20,747 bases of DNA from Actinobacteria bacterium UBA4719 (GCA_002404345.1 DHJN01000119.1:4206-24952), one strand, 5' to 3'; positions 7,681 through 15,202 are shown, numbered from the stretch's first letter. The notes: generated by a model from the letters alone, not told the origin. Numbers and translations are program-made.

Positions 7681-9616
7681 GCTCCGCGTCGATCGTTGAA
7701 GTCTCACTGTCCAGAGTCTTAAGGCCAGCCGGGCCTGGATGCCTTATGGAGGCGACAGTCGGCGACTCGTAAGAAAAGTCGAACTCGTCGAAGCCGCCCG
7801 CGACTCCGGACGGAAGCTCATTGTCAGCGACAATAAATTGCAGCCTCCCTGGCGTGACGGCGACCTGGGTCGCGAACCGTCGGTACATCTGCCCAGCGAT
7901 GTCTTCCTCAGCATTCAAGGCGAGACGAGGGCTGTCGAGGAGCAAAAACGCCGGAACATAGGTATCTCGTCGACGGGCGGCGACTGTCACGAGAGAGACC
8001 CAGTAGGCAACCTGCGTGGCACTGATGATGCCACCACCAGCGCTGACTTCGGAGAACGGCCTCCCGTTCAGGAGCGGAAGGTAGGAGTCTGGGCTTATCG
8101 AGGCGGTCTCGATGCTGGGGATACCGAAATCCGTAACAGTGCTCTGGAACTCGGCATCCAGTTCGGCGAAGATCTCCCTCTTCCGTCGAGCGAGCTCGCT
8201 TTCGAGCGTCCGCAACTCATTCTTGAGTCGCGCACGACGCGTCGTCAGTTCTCCGGCCCTACTCGCGAGATCCTCGGCCCGATCCCACTGGATCAATACT
8301 TGCTCTAGCGACTTCTGCTCGGTGGCCGAGCTTGCGAGCTTGGCCGCCGCGTCGGCATATGCCTGAAGCCGAGGTGTGACTCGTGTGGCGGTTCGCTGGT
8401 CGATCTCTGCCGTGAGGGAGCGCACCAGTGCACTTCGGTTCTCGATCGCCGCAGCGGTCTGCGATCCCTGCTCGGCAAGAATCCTCAGCTGGTGGTCGAT
8501 CTCAGCAAGCTGTTCCCGAAGTTGTTCAGTCTCATACTGCTCACTTGCTGGAAGTCCTGCCAAGACGTCTTCCTGCAAGCACACAGGGCAACATCCGACC
8601 GCCACTTCACGTTGATCAAGACGCTGCGTGCAGCGGGGGCAGACCGAGAACTCGATGTTAGCAAGGCGGAGTCCGGCAGACTCCATACGTGCGAGCCGCT
8701 GAATGTCCAGCGAGACGCGACGCTGTTCTGTTGCGTACTCCTCGCTCTGACGCTTGAGCTCGATAGCCAAGTCTCGCGCTTGCGTCAGCGAGCCCTCTGC
8801 CTCGTTGAGGAGGTCGCGAAGAACCTGCGATTGTCTATCCACGACGGCGGCCAGTTCATCCTGCAACGCCGCGAAGGCTGCCTTGGCTTCCCTCTCGTCC
8901 TGCCGTGCCTGAGCAGTCTTGAGTTCGGCGTCGAGGCGACTTGTTAGCCCTGTGTCGGCGAGGAAATGCTCCACGATCGAGGATTCGCGATCCGCGGCCT
9001 CGATTTGGCCCTTCAGTGTGTTGATCTCAGAGCGCATGTTGAGCATCGACGAAGTCGTGATCCCGAAGAGCAACTCAAAGACCGACTTGCGCTTTGGGTC
9101 GTAGTAGCCCTCGCGGCTCCACGCTATGTCTCGATTCATCTCGGCCTGGGGCACGTACATGAAGCGGTAGACGTCGTTGAACGTGATCTCACTGCCGGCG
9201 CTCGTGCTTCGGGCGCCCCTTGCCGCGGCCTTGAGCCCAGGGTCAAGGCCCATTGCATGAAGTAGGAGGTCGCTGATCAAGCGCTCGTCACCGCTGATGA
9301 AGTGGTCCCGCATGCGCTCCCTGGTCACCAAATCAAGCACCCGGACGGTACGACGCCTATCCGGGTCGAGGCCGCGCGACAACTGAAGGTGGAGATCTCC
9401 CACCTGTAGAGAGACGTGTACATCGGTGATGTGGTCCCGCGCGACCGGCGCCAGCTTGCCATCGCCCCCAAGTCCAAACTTGATGAGCTCTAATAGCGTC
9501 GTCTTACCCACGCCCGTCTGGCCCGCAAGGATCGTAAGGTCGCCGGGGAATGCATAGTCGACCCCGCCATTCGATGTATCTAAGCGTAAGGACTCGATCC
9601 GGAACGTGACTGTCAT
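7676..9616 (-). CDS. SMC/Rad50-like ABC ATPase of an ABC three-component (Lamassu-like) system
   Basis: 646 residues. The P-loop GQTGVGKT is at 32-39. Two long coiled-coil arms (about 195-320 and 350-500, rich in Glu, Arg, Gln) flank an apex with two CxxC pairs, Cys326/329 and Cys343/346, expected to bind one zinc ion. The C-terminal ATPase half has the signature-like EVSAGGGIISATQ and a Walker B strand ending LLLDSP. The architecture is that of the ATPase in ABC-3C and Lamassu (LmuB) defence systems, thought to sense abnormal DNA ends or replication structures and to release the nuclease partner. The ATG overlaps the stop of the middle-component gene (ATGA), so it is the last cistron of the operon. 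A generic RecF/Rad50 repair ATPase is less likely because of the two neighbours. Confidence 0.85.
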   Translation of the reverse strand: MTVTFRIESLRLDTSNGGVDYAFPGDLTILAGQTGVGKTTLLELIKFGLGGDGKLAPVARDHITDVHVSLQVGDLHLQLSRGLDPDRRRTVRVLDLVTRERMRDHFISGDERLISDLLLHAMGLDPGLKAAARGARSTSAGSEITFNDVYRFMYVPQAEMNRDIAWSREGYYDPKRKSVFELLFGITTSSMLNMRSEINTLKGQIEAADRESSIVEHFLADTGLTSRLDAELKTAQARQDEREAKAAFAALQDELAAVVDRQSQVLRDLLNEAEGSLTQARDLAIELKRQSEEYATEQRRVSLDIQRLARMESAGLRLANIEFSVCPRCTQRLDQREVAVGCCPVCLQEDVLAGLPASEQYETEQLREQLAEIDHQLRILAEQGSQTAAAIENRSALVRSLTAEIDQRTATRVTPRLQAYADAAAKLASSATEQKSLEQVLIQWDRAEDLASRAGELTTRRARLKNELRTLESELARRKREIFAELDAEFQSTVTDFGIPSIETASISPDSYLPLLNGRPFSEVSAGGGIISATQVAYWVSLVTVAARRRDTYVPAFLLLDSPRLALNAEEDIAGQMYRRFATQVAVTPGRLQFIVADNELPSGVAGGFDEFDFSYESPTVASIRHPGPAGLKTLDSETSTIDAEQ

Positions 9617-10185
9617 GCGATGACCTCTCGATGTGGCCGGTCCATCAGGCCGGCGAGTCGGTCATAGATACGTTCCTTAAGCGCATTCCCGGACAGCCCT
9701 TCGGAAGCCTCGGCGACTACCTCGCATCGCTCGGCGATCTCTCGCCAGAGTGAATCTTCTGTCAGCGCTTGGGCAAATCTCCTACCGGCAGGCGTCGGCG
9801 CCAACGCGACGCTTCCACGCCGCCCCTTTACATACCGGAGCAATCCTCGAGAAATGAGCGCGCCCACGACCGGGTAGTAGCGGTCGTCCCAGGGTCCGTA
9901 CTTGTAACGCGTCATCGGATCTTCCACTTCTGTGGGCGCAGCGACCTCTTCGTCACTCAGGTGCATTCTTGGCTCGTTGTCCGCAAGATCATCGAGGATG
10001 ACTGAGGCGAGAGCGGGATAGCGAACCAGGAAGTCCAGCTTTGCGAGTTTGGTGAGGCCATCGAGCTTTCGGGCATGTCCAGGGTTGGCTGCGACCGCCT
10101 GGACCAGCAAGAGGACTCTGGCCTGGTGGTACGCGAGGTCATCGACCACCCAGCGAAGCGCTTCCCAGTCTTGGGTTTGCGTCAT
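9613..10185 (-). CDS. ABC three-component system middle component (winged helix)
   Basis: 190 residues. Two blocks identify it: LTKLAKLDFLVRYPALASVI around 44-63, and a MTRYKYGPWDDRYYPVVGAL block around 90-110 followed by the wing-like ISRGLLRYVKGRRGSVAL. These are the hallmarks I associate with the small middle components of ABC-3C systems, which form a winged-helix adaptor between the SMC-like ATPase and the effector (comparable to LmuC). The gene overlaps both neighbours by 4 bp, giving strict translational coupling and probably fixed stoichiometry. No catalytic motif is visible. A plain transcriptional regulator is an alternative on fold alone, but the coupled position between nuclease and ATPase argues against it. 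Confidence 0.78.
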   Translation of the reverse strand: MTQTQDWEALRWVVDDLAYHQARVLLLVQAVAANPGHARKLDGLTKLAKLDFLVRYPALASVILDDLADNEPRMHLSDEEVAAPTEVEDPMTRYKYGPWDDRYYPVVGALISRGLLRYVKGRRGSVALAPTPAGRRFAQALTEDSLWREIAERCEVVAEASEGLSGNALKERIYDRLAGLMDRPHREVIA

Positions 10186-11477
10186 GACGCGGTCTCATCA
10201 GCGATTAACTGACGAAGCATCGCCTGCGCGTCGAACCTGTCTGTGTACCAAGTTCGGCAATTGTTGGCGAGTTCCGATACCCCACCTAGCATCAGATCAG
10301 CGCTAAGAGTTTGAGCTCCCCCTTGTCCTTCGATCGCCTGGAACCGCTGGCCAAGCTCCCGCCACAACTGATCGCCCCAAGTGTCGCCTTCGATCCGAAC
10401 GACATCGGTCGCCTCGTCGACAACGCGCTTGAGCACGTTGTCGAGCTGCCGCCTCTGATCGGTCAGGCTGGGAGTGCTCAGGCGTGCGCGCCAGTACTGC
10501 CGGTATTGCAGCCGGAGGTCATCTGCCCGTTCAACGGCGTTATCGGAGCAACCACCTTGAGTCATCTTGACAGCCATTCGATTTGCCTTGATTCTGCGCG
10601 GCAGTGGCGCGTAGCCAGCGATGTTGGCCAGCGCAAAGCGGATTGCCGTCTCCACGTCAGCCAGTATCAGCGTCCGCGACGCAAGCGCTTCGTCGTGCTC
10701 CATCCCGAGCACGATCGGGAGGGCCCCGCCCGTGGATGGCCCTGCGTTTCGCATCCGTGGCCGGACGAGACCCAGGACTGATTGCCACACCGCGGCACCG
10801 CCGTTTGGCTGACCAAGCCGTACGGCGACCGGTCTCCCATAGCGCTCGGCGGCCAAGTCGGGCACTTGGTCACGTCGAGGCAGTGCGTCCTGAATGCGGA
10901 GTGCCGCAAGGAAGGAACGCACAACGTCATCCGGCTCAGGAGGAGGGGACGTGTCGTCAGATGCGAGGAGCGACGACATGGCTCTCTTGATTCCGCGGAT
11001 GACCTCGAGTACTTCATCGTCTTGAGAGGCCGCGTCCCTTCGCAACAGATCGCAAACCCGCACGGTTTTTGCGGTATCGCCACTGCAGCCCGCTGTGGTG
11101 ACGAGCCGACAGAGTGGGGACTGCCGGAGAGCTTGCCAACGATGGAACAGGTGCAAGACCCCGCCTTCGTTAAGGACCTGTCTGAACGTCGAGAATGGAC
11201 CAGTGCTGGCCTCACGATGCTTCCCGGACACGATCTCGGAGAACCCGCCACAGACCACACTCCAATCCTCGTGATGCTCGCAAAGCACAGAGAAGCTTGC
11301 CCCGTCAACGAGGGCACCTGTTTCGTCGAGAGACTCGAAGTAGAGCGCAAGGATGTCGGCAGTGGCCATCATCGCCTGCCATTCGTACCGGTCAGCGGTC
11401 TCCGCCCCGGCATCGTCGGGCGGTGATGTCATCCGCAGGATTTCGTCTGGCTCTGACCCACGCGAGACTGCAGTCAT
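10182..11477 (-). CDS. Cap4/DUF4297-like nuclease, effector of the ABC three-component system
   Basis: 431 residues. The N-terminal 110 residues match the DUF4297 (Cap4-type) PD-(D/E)xK nuclease domain: RYEWQAMMATADILALYFE, then VLCEHHEDWSVV (64-75) holding the acidic pair Glu70-Asp71, then EIVSGKHRE (81-89) with Lys86, then GGVLHLFHRW. The rest has no motif I recognise and probably binds the ATPase or middle component. In Lamassu/ABC-3C systems this subunit cuts dsDNA once activated, killing or halting the infected cell. The ATG at 11477 was chosen because AAGGGGGG lies 4 bp upstream and the domain begins soon after; an in-frame start at 11723 would overlap the preceding gene. The ribosome site can fold into a hairpin. 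The usual Gln before Lys is replaced (Ser84), so activity needs testing. Confidence 0.75.
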   Translation of the reverse strand: MTAVSRGSEPDEILRMTSPPDDAGAETADRYEWQAMMATADILALYFESLDETGALVDGASFSVLCEHHEDWSVVCGGFSEIVSGKHREASTGPFSTFRQVLNEGGVLHLFHRWQALRQSPLCRLVTTAGCSGDTAKTVRVCDLLRRDAASQDDEVLEVIRGIKRAMSSLLASDDTSPPPEPDDVVRSFLAALRIQDALPRRDQVPDLAAERYGRPVAVRLGQPNGGAAVWQSVLGLVRPRMRNAGPSTGGALPIVLGMEHDEALASRTLILADVETAIRFALANIAGYAPLPRRIKANRMAVKMTQGGCSDNAVERADDLRLQYRQYWRARLSTPSLTDQRRQLDNVLKRVVDEATDVVRIEGDTWGDQLWRELGQRFQAIEGQGGAQTLSADLMLGGVSELANNCRTWYTDRFDAQAMLRQLIADETAS

Positions 11478-11481
11478 GTCG

Positions 11482-11499
11482 CCCCCCTTCAGCGGGGAG
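11482..11499 (-). promoter_or_regulatory. Hairpin covering the ribosome site of the nuclease gene
   Basis: On the minus-strand transcript, CTCCCC pairs with GGGGGG across the 6-base loop GCTGAA. The G run is the apparent Shine-Dalgarno sequence of the nuclease gene, 4 bases before its ATG. Five of six pairs are G-C and one is G-U. The structure would limit translation of the effector. It could also be chance in GC-rich DNA. Confidence 0.4.
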
Positions 11500-11619
11500 C
11501 GGCTGTCTCGGGTGCGATCACAGATGCGAGCGTATCGACGGGAGGACAGTCGTTCAAGGCCGACTGACCAGCACGGAGCTGGCCCGAGGTCAACCGCGTC
11601 ATTCCGCCGCCAAATGGTC

Positions 11620-12912
11620 TCACTCGTTCGGGGCGTGGTTGGACTGTCCCGTGGCCTCCTCGACCGCTCCCTGGAACCGGCGGTAGTCTGCCTTCTCGAG
11701 AAGTCCCTCCAGGAACTCTGCAACGAAGCCGCGGGCAGTCGTTGGATTCGAAGGCTCTGGGTGTGGCCAGGCAGAGTGCATCTCCCACCGCGTGACCATC
11801 AAACCGCCGCTAAGGCGTTCGAGGTTCTCAAGGCTGACGACGCGTTCAAGCTCGACCCCGTTCAGCATGAGCCACATCGCGAGGTGCCCATCCCGGGGGG
11901 CATCTTCCAACATGCGATCGCTCAGGGTCAGTGCGACGTCGGGGGCGGTTAGCAGAGTGCTGAGAATGTCGGCGAGTTCTGCAAGCGTGAGGGCCGCCGG
12001 CGCGGGCGCGGGCGTCGTTCGGTGCGCCACCTGCGAAGGCCGACGGTGGGCGTCAAGTTCGATAACGTTGAGGGCAAGGTCGATGACGGTCACCAGACCG
12101 TGACACTGTTCGCCCAGGTTGCTGCCGTCGTCGGTGACGCCGGTAAGGACCGCGCACGTGAGAGCGACGGGCTGACGAATGCGCTGTTCGAGCCAGCGTA
12201 AGTCAAGCTCCAGACGCGTCAGCTCAAGGCTGCCCGCCCCGCCGAGGGCGTGCCACCCACCCTCGCCACTCCAATGCCATTTCGACTGCATAGCTCGTAC
12301 TTGCTGGGTGAGTTCAGCAGAATTGAGTGCAGCCACGATCAAGTCTTCGCGGGCTTCGGCACGCAATTGGGTGATCACCCCACGTTGGGATGGGATCGGG
12401 CCAAGTTGGACAGGTCCCGGCAGCGCGATCGCGCATCGCACGATGAGCTCGGGCCCATTCGCACTGGGCGGGACACACCAGTCGCTCGGACCAAAGCTGC
12501 GCAACAGGTGCTGGCGTTTGTCCTCCTCCGCGCGTTCCAACCCGGCGACTGCAGAGGCCACCTCCTCAGCGTCGGCTCGTTGGGAGTCGGTAAGGCTTGC
12601 GCTCACCCATGCCTCGTGGTCCATCTTCATGCGGCGCACAACCTCAGTCGTGTACGTGTTGGGTTGATCATCAACCATCTTGTGGTGAACCTTGCAGAGC
12701 AAGATGGCGTTTCGGTAGCCGCTCAGATCAGACCGGTCGGCTCTGTTGCCTCGTGGCCCTCCGGGGCTGTCCGAGATGATGTGGGCCTCGTCGCCGATGA
12801 TCGAGGCGCGGTCAGAGACTGTCGCGTCTACGACCAGCTCAGCTTGGCAATGGGCGCATCGGCTCGCGGCGCGTCCCCACAAGAGTTTCCTATCGCGTTC
12901 AGAGAGTTGCAT
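11620..12912 (-). CDS. HNH endonuclease with large uncharacterised C-terminal region
   Basis: 430 residues. The N-terminal 85 residues form a complete HNH nuclease: zinc Cys19/Cys22 (CAHC), the DEAH of strand one with general-base His44, Asn68 in YRNAILL, and CKVHH at 73-77 supplying further zinc and metal ligands. The remaining 345 residues are helical and include blocks such as LARALG-free text around VQLGPIPSQRG, WHWSGEGGWHAL and a C-terminal SNPTTARGFVAEFLEGLLEK, with no family I recognise. The ATG has GGAGG about 10 bp upstream. It lies 142 bp upstream of the nuclease gene of the ABC three-component operon on the same strand. It may be a fourth member, an alternative effector or an independent defence gene. 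Nuclease activity is well supported; the link to the operon is inference. Confidence 0.82.
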   Translation of the reverse strand: MQLSERDRKLLWGRAASRCAHCQAELVVDATVSDRASIIGDEAHIISDSPGGPRGNRADRSDLSGYRNAILLCKVHHKMVDDQPNTYTTEVVRRMKMDHEAWVSASLTDSQRADAEEVASAVAGLERAEEDKRQHLLRSFGPSDWCVPPSANGPELIVRCAIALPGPVQLGPIPSQRGVITQLRAEAREDLIVAALNSAELTQQVRAMQSKWHWSGEGGWHALGGAGSLELTRLELDLRWLEQRIRQPVALTCAVLTGVTDDGSNLGEQCHGLVTVIDLALNVIELDAHRRPSQVAHRTTPAPAPAALTLAELADILSTLLTAPDVALTLSDRMLEDAPRDGHLAMWLMLNGVELERVVSLENLERLSGGLMVTRWEMHSAWPHPEPSNPTTARGFVAEFLEGLLEKADYRRFQGAVEEATGQSNHAPNE

Positions 12913-13076
12913 GCGCTAGCAGCCCTCCTCTCCCCGACCCACTGAACCAATCATGTTCAGGACCATTATCCAAGTGCGCCCCTGCATGGCGCCGTATGCG
13001 TCATACCGGCCGCGATAGCGCGGACTCCGGTCTGTGATCCGCGCTCAAGAGCCGAGGCCGCACACAAGTTGTCCGC

Positions 13077-13376
13077 TCATGACGCGTCAGTTGTCGATGA
13101 CTCTCGGAGGGCCAAGTGTCGGTACAGCGCCGCCAGCGCCGTCTCACCGAGCAGGCGCACGACCCATCGCCCGGGCTTGGAGTGTGCCTCCTCCTCCGCG
13201 CCCGGAACCTGCAGGGCTTCGCGAAATGCGGCCTCGTCCTTGAACATCTGGTCATACATGTTGGCCCGCAGGTAGCCGACGGTTTCGCCGTCGATCTCGA
13301 CTCGGACATATCCCGACGAAGCTTCTGGAGGCAGGTGGATACTCGCGGTCATGGTCATGGTCATGGTCATGGTCAT
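13077..13376 (-). CDS. Small hypothetical protein with start codon in an ATGACC repeat
   Basis: About 99 residues when started at the first ATG of the repeat. The N-terminus would read Met-Thr five times, after which ASIHLPPEASSGYVRVEIDG begins the folded part; ETVGYLRANMYDQMFKDEAA and a C-terminal helix GETALAALYRHLALR follow. Each of five ATGs (13352, 13358, 13364, 13370, 13376) is in frame and could start translation; another ATG at 13442 would add 22 residues with poor codon sense. There is no good Shine-Dalgarno site. The YVRVEIDGETVGYL strand pattern recalls small HIRAN-like folds, but that is weak. It lies upstream of, and on the same strand as, the HNH gene, 164 bp away. Confidence 0.55.
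   Translation of the reverse strand: MTMTMTMTMTASIHLPPEASSGYVRVEIDGETVGYLRANMYDQMFKDEAAFREALQVPGAEEEAHSKPGRWVVRLLGETALAALYRHLALRESSTTDAS
13347..13376 (-). repeat. Five-copy ATGACC hexanucleotide repeat
   Basis: Read on the minus strand, ATGACC occurs five times in tandem without interruption. The unit is a multiple of three, so gain or loss of copies keeps the frame and only changes the number of Met-Thr pairs and candidate start codons. It coincides with the probable start of the small hypothetical gene. Confidence 0.9.
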
Positions 13377-13479
13377 GGCTGAAGCATGGCCCACGCTGGT
13401 GTGCCGTGCACTCGCTACGCTCCGAAAGACTGCGACCCGCATATTTGAGCCCTTCGCCGGATGATCTCCGGGATCACAG

Positions 13480-13956
13480 ATGACGGGGTGCTCCAGTCTC
13501 TACGCTCCTGCTGTGGCTAAATTCGAATACGACGAGGAAGCTCGCGCGGCTTGGCGCCTGGACGTTGTCCACGATGTCCGACAGGACAAGCCCGTGCCTG
13601 TCCCGCGTTGGATCGAGGCCATGCGGCGCTTGAACGCCATCCGTGACCCTTTGGCCCGGCAGATCTTGGTGCTCGATCGCGAATGCGGATCGGGCACCGG
13701 CGCCTGTGACAACGCCGATGATGTGGTGCCGGAGATCGCTGACCGATTGCGTTGGGGGTGCGAAACGACGGAGGTCATCGCGGCATCATTTCCACCCAAA
13801 CGGGGTAGCCAGGCGAGCCGCAACTCTGTGAGGGTCAATTCTCCTTGTCTTGGTGCGAGGTCCAGTGTTGACGTGGTGCTCGACCTCATGCCGCCACCGG
13901 GACTGGGAGCTCTCACGGGCGGCCCGAGTCCGGGCGCGCCGCGGTCGAGGTCGTAG
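13480..13956 (+). CDS. Small hypothetical protein, possibly 3'-degraded
   Basis: Up to 158 residues. The first 100 or so look like a genuine protein (FEYDEEARAAWRLDVVHDVR, PRWIEAMRRLNAIRD, NADDVVPEIADRLRWG). After about residue 106 the text becomes Ser/Arg/Pro-rich without structure, as if the natural C-terminus has been replaced by unrelated DNA. A GTG at 13513 (reading VAKFEYDEE) is an alternative start that fits the structured part better; neither start has a convincing ribosome site. No family recognised. It precedes the region of repeats and tRNA remnants, so it may be a partly decayed gene. Confidence 0.4.
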   Translation: MTGCSSLYAPAVAKFEYDEEARAAWRLDVVHDVRQDKPVPVPRWIEAMRRLNAIRDPLARQILVLDRECGSGTGACDNADDVVPEIADRLRWGCETTEVIAASFPPKRGSQASRNSVRVNSPCLGARSSVDVVLDLMPPPGLGALTGGPSPGAPRSRS

Positions 13957-14221
13957 ACCGTTCGGTCGAGGTCGACAGGCCCGTTCCCTTGGTCGGGCAG
14001 GTGCTGGTGTCCCCGCACGAGCACGGGCATGGCCGCAGACGTTGGCCGATCTGGTCGCCGAGCCGGGACCTGCCCGCCCTGGCCGATGCGCTGGGGCAGA
14101 CGCTGACCGCGTTGGACCGGCGGCCCGCGTGGCGACCACACCAAGGCGATCACGTCTCAACGTGTCGGCCCGGCCGCGATACCGTTGCTCATGGTCATGT
14201 GTCCGCAGTGGTCCTCGTTAT
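13957..14221. other. Non-coding or decayed stretch before the attachment remnants
   Basis: No convincing gene on either strand. Short runs in the + frame such as DLPALADALGQTLTALDRRP look like remnants of protein-coding sequence but have no start, ribosome site or continuous homology. I could not assign a family. Confidence 0.4.
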
Positions 14222-14264
14222 AGTCCGCAAAAAGTCCGCAAAAAGTCCGCAAAAAGTCCGCAAG
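14222..14264 (+). repeat. 11-bp tandem repeat, first cluster (AGTCCGCAAAA)
   Basis: Three perfect copies of AGTCCGCAAAA followed by a partial fourth (AGTCCGCAAG). A matching cluster lies about 220 bp downstream, on the other side of the tRNA-Val remnant. Spacing of one DNA turn puts every copy on the same helix face, as for protein-binding iterons or integrase arm sites. Confidence 0.9.
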
Positions 14265-14365
14265 ACGTCCATAAACGTTGATCACCGATGGACACCATCC
14301 GACACTATCCGTGCAGGTCAGAGGCCCTTTGGAGGGAAAACGCGCAGGTCAGAGAATCGCCCGAA

Positions 14366-14413
14366 CCGCGTTTACACCGCGGTTGGCGTCGGTTCGAGCC
14401 CGGCCGGGCCCAC
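14366..14413 (+). other. tRNA-Val(UAC) 3' part, probable attachment-site remnant
   Basis: From the anticodon stem onward the tRNA is canonical: stem CCGCG, loop TTTACAC (U33, anticodon UAC, A37), stem CGCGG, variable TTGGC, T stem GTCGG, loop TTCGAGC, T stem CCGGC, acceptor strand CGGGCCC, discriminator A. No 5' acceptor strand (GGGCCCG) or D arm with GAGC precedes it, so this is not a working tRNA. A 3' half beginning near the anticodon is what integration into a tRNA gene leaves at the far end of an element. Confidence 0.7.
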
Positions 14414-14484
14414 ATATTTCTACCGCAGTCAGAGGCCTATTAGGGCGCTCCGGTCTTCGGTTGCAGATGATCCACGGGACCGTT
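14387..14484 (+). repeat. Direct repeat copy 1 (tRNA 3' end plus flank)
   Basis: About 98 bp beginning in the T arm of the tRNA-Val remnant and running through CCGCAGTCAGAGGCCTATTA and CTCCGGTCTTCGGTTGCAG. It is nearly identical (roughly 85-90 percent by eye, one indel) to 16315-16410. The pair looks like duplicated attachment sequence bracketing about 1.8 kb. Confidence 0.8.
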
Positions 14485-14525
14485 AGTCCGCAAATAGTCC
14501 GCAAATAGTCCGCAGAAATGTCCGC
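14485..14525 (+). repeat. 11-bp tandem repeat, second cluster (AGTCCGCAAAT)
   Basis: Two copies of AGTCCGCAAAT, a variant AGTCCGCAGAA, then a further partial TGTCCGC. It begins directly at the end of direct repeat copy 1. Together with the upstream cluster it brackets the tRNA-Val remnant symmetrically. Confidence 0.85.
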
Positions 14526-14590
14526 GGCCGCTCGGCCGATGACGTCTAGGCGGTCCGCGACGTCGTCGAGCTGGTCGGGGAACTTGCCCG

Positions 14591-15086
14591 TACAGGTCGA
14601 GTGTCATGCTTGGGGTTCGGGGTGGGCACGGTGGCGCGGATCGCCTCAGTGGAGATCACCGAGGGGTCGATCGTGTTGCTCGCGACAGGTGCCGCACGGT
14701 TCGAGGTGGTGCGCTGGCTGGCCGATGACCCGTTCCCGCGGGCGCTGGTGCGCGAGCTCGACGGGTTTGAGCTCGATGCGCCCACCGTCTCCGCGCTCGC
14801 CGCGGCCGAGGCCCTGGTGCGCGCGACTATTGGGCAGGGCGAGCGAGTTCGTCGAGCTTCCCTGGTCAGCCGACGTTGTGTTGTACGGCGAGCGAGTCGG
14901 CCGAACGCATCTGGCAGGTTGCCGGCATCGCACCGCTCGGCTCGCTGGATCAGTTCGCGCTGCTGCGCTCGAGGACCCGCCACGGAGCTGCTCGCCAGGC
15001 TGGTGGAGGAGACGCAGGCGGCGGACGCCCGCTTCACCGCCAGGTGGGCAGACGACGGGCAGGACGACGGCGACTTCCCTCAGTGA
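14591..15086 (+). pseudogene. LON-domain protein, truncated and frameshifted
   Basis: The text GFGVGTVARIASVEITEGSI followed by VLLATGAARFEVVRWLADDP and FPRALVRELDG is the LON (PUA-like, Lon protease N-terminal) domain of stand-alone actinobacterial proteins. Three signs of decay are visible. The first third of the domain is missing. The homology then jumps frame: after about 14850 it continues briefly in a second frame (ELPWSADVV), then as SAERIWQVAGIAPLGSLDQF in a third, and finally returns to the first frame for ELLARLVEETQAADARFTAR up to the stop at 15086. The lost 5' end faces the 11-bp repeats and tRNA remnant, so the gene was probably cut by integration or deletion there. Confidence 0.65.
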
Positions 15087-15202
15087 CCTTGGCAGCCTCA
15101 GGCACCGCTGATTCCGCGGCGGTGGCGGGGTCAGGTTCACATCCTGCCCGTTGCAGCAGGCCGCCCTGGGGTGCGAGCTGAGGATAGTCTTGGGGGGTGA
15201 TA

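Noticed and set aside
10182..11723. Longer 513-residue version of the nuclease
   Set aside because: The extra 82 residues are low-complexity Arg/Ser/Thr text overlapping the HNH gene, and the internal ATG at 11477 has the ribosome site.
12250..12945. 231-codon + strand open frame opposite the HNH gene
   Set aside because: The minus-strand HNH motif set is complete and has a ribosome site; the + frame has neither motif nor ribosome site.
14300..14413. Complete tRNA-Val gene
   Set aside because: The 3' part is canonical, but no matching 5' acceptor strand or D arm lies upstream at the required distance.
14222..14525. CRISPR array
   Set aside because: Units are 11 bp in direct tandem without spacers, in two clusters only; there are no cas genes.
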